This document shows, in pieces, positions 5,540 to 8,905 of a stretch of 8,905 nucleotides of DNA (its first letter is position 1; every line of letters starts with the position of its first letter). The notes below the pieces were generated by a model. It saw only the letters and a list, made by a program, of their open reading frames with translations. It was not told where the DNA came from and ran no database searches. This DNA comes from DATEPR01 sp036503065 (GTDB lineage Bacteria > Actinomycetota > Actinomycetes > Mycobacteriales > Pseudonocardiaceae). Location: positions 1 through 8,905 of the forward strand of contig DASXXM010000497.1 of the NCBI GenBank assembly GCA_036503065.1, in the 5' to 3' direction. The translations under genes were made by a program, and so were the position numbers.

Positions 5540-6256
5540 GTGAGCGCCTTGGGTGTGGCGAGTTGGCTGGTACTGGAGGGCGACGACCCGGCACACGCGC
5601 TGCCCGCCGCTGCCGGGCAGTGCGGCTGGGTGAGCCAGCTGCGGCCGCTGATCACCGAGCTCAGCAAGCCCGGCGACATCGTGCTCGACCCGTTCGCGGG
5701 CTGGGGCACGACGCTCGTCGCCTGCGCGGTCGAGGGCAGGCGCGGCATCGGACTGGAGATCACGCCGTCCCGCGCGGAAGAGGCGCGGCAGCGGCTGGTG
5801 GCGTATCCGGGGCAGGTCATGCTGTGCGGCGACGCGCGGCGCCCGCCGGTGCCGGACGACACCGTCGACCTCGTGCTGTGCGACCTGCCGTACTTCGGCA
5901 CGAATCTCGACCTGGAGAACGCCGCCGACGGCCAGTTCTACGCCGTGCTCGACTACGAGAACTACCTCGCCGCGCTCGACGAGGCATTCGCGGCCATCGC
6001 CGCGGCCATGCGACCGGGGGCCTACGCGGTCATCGCCGTGCAGAACCGGCGTCTCGCGGGCAAGCACGTGCCGCTGGCCTGGGACGCCGCGAGGGTACTC
6101 GGCCGGCACCTGACGCTGGGCGACGAACGCGTCCACCTGTACCCGCGCCCGGTGACCGAGGGCGACCCGCTGCTGACGAACCGGGCGCACGAGTACCTCA
6201 TCCTCGCGACCAAAGAGAGCGCGACCGAGCAGAGCCAGGACCCGTTGCGCCGCTAG
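5540..6256 (+). CDS. SAM-dependent methyltransferase, N4/N6 (TRM11/DNA-methylase-like) type
   Basis: The product is 238 residues with a single Rossmann-type methyltransferase domain. Motif I is DPFAGWGTT (50-58), the acidic residue after strand two is E73 (GLEIT), GDAR (97-100) follows, and the catalytic-motif position reads DLPYFG (115-120), a variant of the (D/N)PPY motif of amino-group methyltransferases. A substrate-contact segment HP-like at the N-terminus (GQCGWVSQLRPL) resembles DNA-methylase and TRM11-like proteins. There is no THUMP domain and no obvious target-recognition domain, so the target (tRNA, rRNA, DNA or protein) is unknown. The GTG at 5540 has GGAGG three to four bases upstream; an in-frame GTG at 5510 is an alternative. 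It is 91 bp downstream of the hydrolase and ends ten bases before DUF3152. Confidence 0.8.
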   Translation: MSALGVASWLVLEGDDPAHALPAAAGQCGWVSQLRPLITELSKPGDIVLDPFAGWGTTLVACAVEGRRGIGLEITPSRAEEARQRLVAYPGQVMLCGDARRPPVPDDTVDLVLCDLPYFGTNLDLENAADGQFYAVLDYENYLAALDEAFAAIAAAMRPGAYAVIAVQNRRLAGKHVPLAWDAARVLGRHLTLGDERVHLYPRPVTEGDPLLTNRAHEYLILATKESATEQSQDPLRR

Positions 6257-6259
6257 GGT
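6254..6259 (+). promoter_or_regulatory. Candidate leaderless -10 of the DUF3152 gene
   Basis: TAGGGT overlaps the TAG stop of the methyltransferase gene and ends six bases before the GTG at 6266, the same geometry as at the ferritin-like gene. Transcription would begin at the start codon. No -35 match is visible, and AGGGTGG could instead act as a ribosome-binding site for the second GTG at 6269. Confidence 0.33.
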
Positions 6260-6265
6260 GGGCGC

Positions 6266-7225
6266 GTGGTGACGGAACAGCCACCCGATGTGCCGGCTGA
6301 CGACGGTACGGCCCAGCCCCGCGACGCTCGCTACCGTCGTGGCGCTCGCCGCACCGCGGCGCAGCCGTTGACCGCATCCTGGCGGCTGGACTCCGCGGGA
6401 CGCCACGGGCTGCGCAGGCGATCCGGCTTCGGCTGGCGTGTCTACGTGATCCCGGTGCTCGTCATCGTGACGATTCTGGTCGTCGTCAACACCGCCAAGA
6501 GCGCCACGAGTTCGGCCGCGCCGCCCGTCGCGACCGAGCGGCCCGCCGTGCCGGTGTTCACCGGCGACGGCACCGCCGTGCTGCCGCCGGGGCCGGACGT
6601 GCCGCAAGCCGGCACCGGGACCTGGCACATCGTGCCGGGCAGCGGGCCGGTCGTGGGCAAGGGCACCCATGCCTACCGCTACCAGGTCGCGGTCGAGGAC
6701 GGCATCGACCCGGCCGTCTACGGCGGTGACGACGCCTTCGCACGCGTCGTTGACGCCACCTTGGCCGACCCGCGCGGCTGGGTCGCGGCCGGCACGATCT
6801 CGCTGCAGCGGGTGGACGCGGGCTACCCGCATCCGGACTTCGTGGTGAGCCTCACCACGCCGAACACCGACCACCGGCCGGATCTCTGCGGCTTCGACCT
6901 CCGGGTCGAGGCGTCCTGCTGGCGGCCCGGCACGCACCGGGTGGTCATCGACCTCGCCCGCTGGGTGCGTGGGGCGCTGGCGTTCGACGGCGACCTCGGC
7001 CTGTACCGGCAGTACGCGATCAACCACGACGTCGGCCACGTGCTGGGCAACCAGGATGTCGGCTGCGGCACCAACGGCGATCTGGCGCCGGTGATGATGC
7101 CGCAGACCTTCGGGGTGGCCGACGACTACCTCAACGAGATCGACCCGCTCAACCAGCACCCGGTGCCGCGCGACGGCAAGGTGTGCCGGGTCAACGCCTG
7201 GCCGTATCCGCAGGGATCGGACTGA
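6266..7225 (+). CDS. DUF3152 membrane-anchored zincin-like protein (Rv3207c-type)
   Basis: This 319-residue protein has a basic cytoplasmic N-terminus, one membrane segment at about 59-75 (VYVIPVLVIVTILVVVN) and a Ser/Ala/Pro-rich linker. An extracellular DUF3152 domain follows, from about residue 115 to the end. The domain carries HDVGHVLGNQD (254-264) in the position of a zinc-metalloprotease helix, then LAPVMMPQTFG resembling a Met-turn, and four cysteines (208, 218, 267, 307) that could form disulfides. The family motif, as I recall it, is HExGH; here the catalytic Glu is Asp255 and the third ligand position is Asp264. Activity is therefore doubtful, and no substrate is known. Two consecutive GTG codons (6266, 6269) could each start it. 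It sits directly upstream of moeZ, as in mycobacteria. Confidence 0.88.
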   Translation: MVTEQPPDVPADDGTAQPRDARYRRGARRTAAQPLTASWRLDSAGRHGLRRRSGFGWRVYVIPVLVIVTILVVVNTAKSATSSAAPPVATERPAVPVFTGDGTAVLPPGPDVPQAGTGTWHIVPGSGPVVGKGTHAYRYQVAVEDGIDPAVYGGDDAFARVVDATLADPRGWVAAGTISLQRVDAGYPHPDFVVSLTTPNTDHRPDLCGFDLRVEASCWRPGTHRVVIDLARWVRGALAFDGDLGLYRQYAINHDVGHVLGNQDVGCGTNGDLAPVMMPQTFGVADDYLNEIDPLNQHPVPRDGKVCRVNAWPYPQGSD

Positions 7226-7310
7226 CGTCCAGATGATGGGAAGTTGGAAGAGCTGATCGGCCGCGCGTGTTAGCACGGTAGGAGACACCAGTTCGAAGGA
7301 AAGAGGAGCC

Positions 7311-8471
7311 ATGTCGCTTGCGCCGCTCGTTGCGCCGGCAGCGGAGCTGACCAAGGAAGAGGTCGCCCGCTACAGCCGGCACCTGATCATCCCGGATGTC
7401 GGGGTGGACGGGCAGAAGCGGTTGAAGAACGCGAAGGTGCTCGTGGTCGGTGCCGGCGGGCTGGGCAGCCCCGCCCTGCTGTACCTGGCCGCGGCCGGCG
7501 TCGGCACGCTGGGCATCGTCGAGTTCGACGTGGTGGACGAGTCGAACCTGCAACGCCAGGTCATTCACGGCCAGTCCGACGTCGGTCGCCCCAAGGCCGA
7601 GTCGGCTCGCGACTCGATCGCGGAGATCAACCCGTTCGTCAAGGTGAACCTGCACCAGACGCATCTGTCCAGCGAGAACGCGCTGGACATCTTCCGCGAC
7701 TACGACCTGATCGTCGACGGCACGGACAACTTCGCGACCCGTTACCTGGTCAACGACGCGGCCGTGCTGTTGGGCAAGCCGTACGTGTGGGGTTCGATCT
7801 TCCGGTTCGAAGGCCAGGTCAGCGTGTTCTGGGAGGAGCACGGCCCGCAGTACCGCGACCTGTACCCGGAGCCCCCGCCGCCCGGGATGGTGCCGTCGTG
7901 CGCGGAGGGCGGCGTGCTGGGCGTGCTGTGCGCGTCCATCGGTTCGATCATGGTGACCGAGGCGATCAAGCTGATCACCGGCATCGGCGAGACGCTGCTG
8001 GGCAGGCTGATGGTGTACGACGCCCTGGAGATGTCCTACCGGACCATCAAGATCCGCAAGGACCCCAACGGCGAGAAGATCACCGAACTGATCGACTACG
8101 ACGCGTTCTGCGGCGTCGTCTCCGAGGACGCCCGGGACGCGGCCGTCGGCCACACGATCACGCCGTTGGAGCTCAAGCAGAAGATCGACGGGCATGAGAA
8201 GTTCCTGCTGGTGGACGTGCGGGAGCCGCACGAGTTCGAGATCGTGCGCATCCCCGGCTCGGTGCTGATCCCGAAGGACCGCATCCTGTCCGGCGCGGCA
8301 CTGGCCGAACTGCCGCAGGATCGGCAGATCGTGCTGCACTGCAAGTCCGGCGCCCGTTCCGCGGAGGCGCTGGCCGCACTGCACCAGGCCGGTTTCGCGG
8401 ACGCGGTGCACGTCGGCGGCGGTGTGCTGGCCTGGGCCCGTGAGGTCGACCCGAGCCTGCCGACCTACTGA
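7311..8471 (+). CDS. moeZ: Adenylyltransferase/sulfurtransferase MoeZ
   Basis: The 386-residue protein joins an E1-like ThiF/MoeB domain (about 15-250) to a rhodanese domain (about 285-386). The ATP site shows GAGGLGS (47-53), D73 (FDVVD), the NLQRQ stretch, K95 and VDGTDN (135-140). The rhodanese loop is CKSGAR with the persulfide cysteine C344. The CxxC pairs that bind zinc in E. coli MoeB are absent; C197 (PSCAEGG) and C207 remain. MoeZ adenylates the C-terminal glycine of MoaD-, CysO- or ThiS-type carriers and transfers sulfur to form a thiocarboxylate. It thereby supports molybdopterin synthesis, CysO-dependent cysteine synthesis and some thio-containing natural products. The ATG at 7311 has an AGAGGAG tract just upstream. 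The 85-bp gap after DUF3152 shows no clear promoter. Confidence 0.96.
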   Translation: MSLAPLVAPAAELTKEEVARYSRHLIIPDVGVDGQKRLKNAKVLVVGAGGLGSPALLYLAAAGVGTLGIVEFDVVDESNLQRQVIHGQSDVGRPKAESARDSIAEINPFVKVNLHQTHLSSENALDIFRDYDLIVDGTDNFATRYLVNDAAVLLGKPYVWGSIFRFEGQVSVFWEEHGPQYRDLYPEPPPPGMVPSCAEGGVLGVLCASIGSIMVTEAIKLITGIGETLLGRLMVYDALEMSYRTIKIRKDPNGEKITELIDYDAFCGVVSEDARDAAVGHTITPLELKQKIDGHEKFLLVDVREPHEFEIVRIPGSVLIPKDRILSGAALAELPQDRQIVLHCKSGARSAEALAALHQAGFADAVHVGGGVLAWAREVDPSLPTY

Positions 8472-8485
8472 GCCTGCGAGGTGAC

Positions 8486-8725
8486 ATGAGCCGCTTGTGG
8501 AAAGACGTCAAGGCGGACAAGGAGAAGCGTGACCGCAGCGCGGGCCGGGACACCGAAGCCGTACAGGAGCACGCCCGCGCCCTGACCAATGCCCACGTTC
8601 TGCGATATCGCCTTGCTCACCGCCGCGCGGAAGATCATCGCGGACTGCCGATCGGACTGGGCCGACCGGGTTTCGGTGCGCGATCGGCCGGGTCGCTATA
8701 CCCCGTCGACGAGACGGGGCGGTAG
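8486..8725 (+). CDS. Small hypothetical protein, probably frameshifted after residue 34
   Basis: As read, this is a 79-residue protein starting at an ATG with CGAGGTGA immediately upstream, 14 bp after moeZ, so it looks like the next gene of the moeZ operon. Residues 1-34 are charged and helical, with coding-like codon use: 30 of 34 third positions are G or C by hand count. From about 8588 onward this frame falls to 29 of 45, while the next frame rises to 37 of 44. The C-terminal 45 residues in this frame are therefore probably not the native sequence. I do not recognise the family. Either the gene is broken, the assembly has an extra base (CCC at 8592-8594 is a candidate), or ribosomes shift frame. 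Confidence 0.5.
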   Translation: MSRLWKDVKADKEKRDRSAGRDTEAVQEHARALTNAHVLRYRLAHRRAEDHRGLPIGLGRPGFGARSAGSLYPVDETGR

Positions 8726-8771
8726 CGTCCCGGCCGTGAACGAACGTCGGGTGGTGGGTACGGCATGGTGA
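8589..8771 (+). pseudogene. Out-of-frame continuation of the small gene after moeZ
   Basis: This frame reads TFCDIALLTAARKIIADC then SDWADRVSVRDRPGRYTP, a protein-like sequence with high third-position GC, while the original frame loses that bias. It has no ribosome-binding site at its ATG (8589), and a TGA at 8583-8585 closes this frame just upstream. It therefore looks like the second half of the gene that starts at 8486 rather than an independent gene. Its TGA (8769-8771) overlaps the start region of the TIGR02569 gene, as in translationally coupled pairs. The last 20 or so residues are less convincing. Confidence 0.42.
8701..8719 (+). terminator. Perfect hairpin, candidate terminator or attenuator
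   Basis: CCCCGTC (8701-8707) and GACGGGG (8713-8719) form a perfect seven-base stem with a five-base loop, GACGA. It lies at the 3' end of the small gene and 46 bp before the next start codon. No T-tract follows, as is common in this phylum. A TAGCGT sequence at 8722-8727 just beyond it fits a -10 element, so the hairpin may separate two transcripts. Confidence 0.42.
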
Positions 8772-8905
8772 GCGTGACAGTGGAACCGCCGCCGGTGCAC
8801 GTGCGTGCCGCGTTCGGCGCCCGTGACAGCGAGCCGGAACTGCTCGACGGCGGGCCGGTCTGGCGTTGTGCCGACGCGGCGTTGCGCCCGGCGACCAACC
8901 CGGCT
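8765..8905 (+). CDS. TIGR02569 family protein, N-terminal part (runs off the right edge)
   Basis: The 47 residues visible open with VEPPPVHVRAAFGARDSEP, continue LLDGGPVWRCADAALRP and remain open to the window edge. The opening PP..V..AFG and the G..WR..D..L.P pattern match the start of the actinobacteria-restricted TIGR02569 family, whose M. tuberculosis member Rv3205c lies in the same place next to moeB1. Later parts resemble aminoglycoside-phosphotransferase-like folds in my memory, but none of that is in the window and the function is unknown. The start is ATG 8765 or the adjacent GTG 8768, which overlaps the TGA of the preceding frame. The upstream GGTGGTGGG is only a loose ribosome-binding site. 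Confidence 0.75.
   Translation, partial: MVSVTVEPPPVHVRAAFGARDSEPELLDGGPVWRCADAALRPATNPA

Noticed and set aside
4327..5901. A 524-codon minus-strand open frame opposite the hydrolase
   Set aside because: It is antisense to an alpha/beta hydrolase with an intact catalytic triad, crosses intergenic DNA and shows no domain-like sequence.
5093..7354. A 753-codon open frame on the minus strand across the hydrolase end, methyltransferase and DUF3152 genes
   Set aside because: It is antisense to three recognisable proteins and its translation is low-complexity Arg/Pro/Gly/Ala-rich sequence. Such long shadow frames are expected in high-GC coding DNA.
7191..8411. A 406-codon minus-strand open frame opposite moeZ
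   Set aside because: It is the mirror of an unambiguous MoeZ protein and has no recognisable motif.

Overview
The window is high-GC actinobacterial chromosome, most likely from the Pseudonocardiales or a relative. The evidence is very high third-position GC, frequent GTG starts, leaderless-type promoters and several actinobacteria-restricted families (DUF3107, DUF3152, TIGR02569, DUF4873). From memory, the backbone matches the Mycobacterium tuberculosis block Rv3211-Rv3205c in order and relative orientation: rhlE-type helicase, ferritin-like protein, DUF3107, TetR, DUF3152, moeB1/moeZ, TIGR02569.

Layout. A DEAD-box RNA helicase runs off the left edge on the minus strand (1-178) and is divergent, across 311 bp, from a MiaE-like ferritin-fold protein (490-1164). 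DUF3107 (1224-1451) follows. Next come genes that are not part of the M. tuberculosis block as I recall it. A minus-strand TetR regulator plus DUF4873 pair (1461-2456) is divergent from an AurF-type diiron oxygenase (2567-3475). Their shared control region holds overlapping palindromes, so the three genes look like a self-contained regulated cassette. The backbone TetR regulator (3642-4274, minus) is convergent with the oxygenase and divergent from an alpha/beta hydrolase (4453-5448). A stand-alone N4/N6-type SAM methyltransferase (5540-6256) follows. A membrane-anchored DUF3152 zincin-like protein (6266-7225), moeZ (7311-8471), an apparently frameshifted small gene (8486-8771) and the N-terminus of a TIGR02569 protein (8765 to the edge) complete the window.

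How the genes may work together. MoeZ is a sulfur-activation enzyme for MoaD/CysO-type carrier proteins. The TetR/DUF4873/AurF group is probably a small inducible oxidation module with an unknown substrate. The second TetR probably controls itself and perhaps the hydrolase. The other genes are conserved but poorly characterised, and their proximity does not prove a shared pathway.

Points most worth a second look: the AurF cassette and its operator; the DUF3152 protein, whose zinc-protease motif reads HDxxHxxGxxD instead of the expected Glu-containing form; and the frameshift downstream of moeZ. No RNA gene, CRISPR array, insertion sequence or replication origin was recognised.
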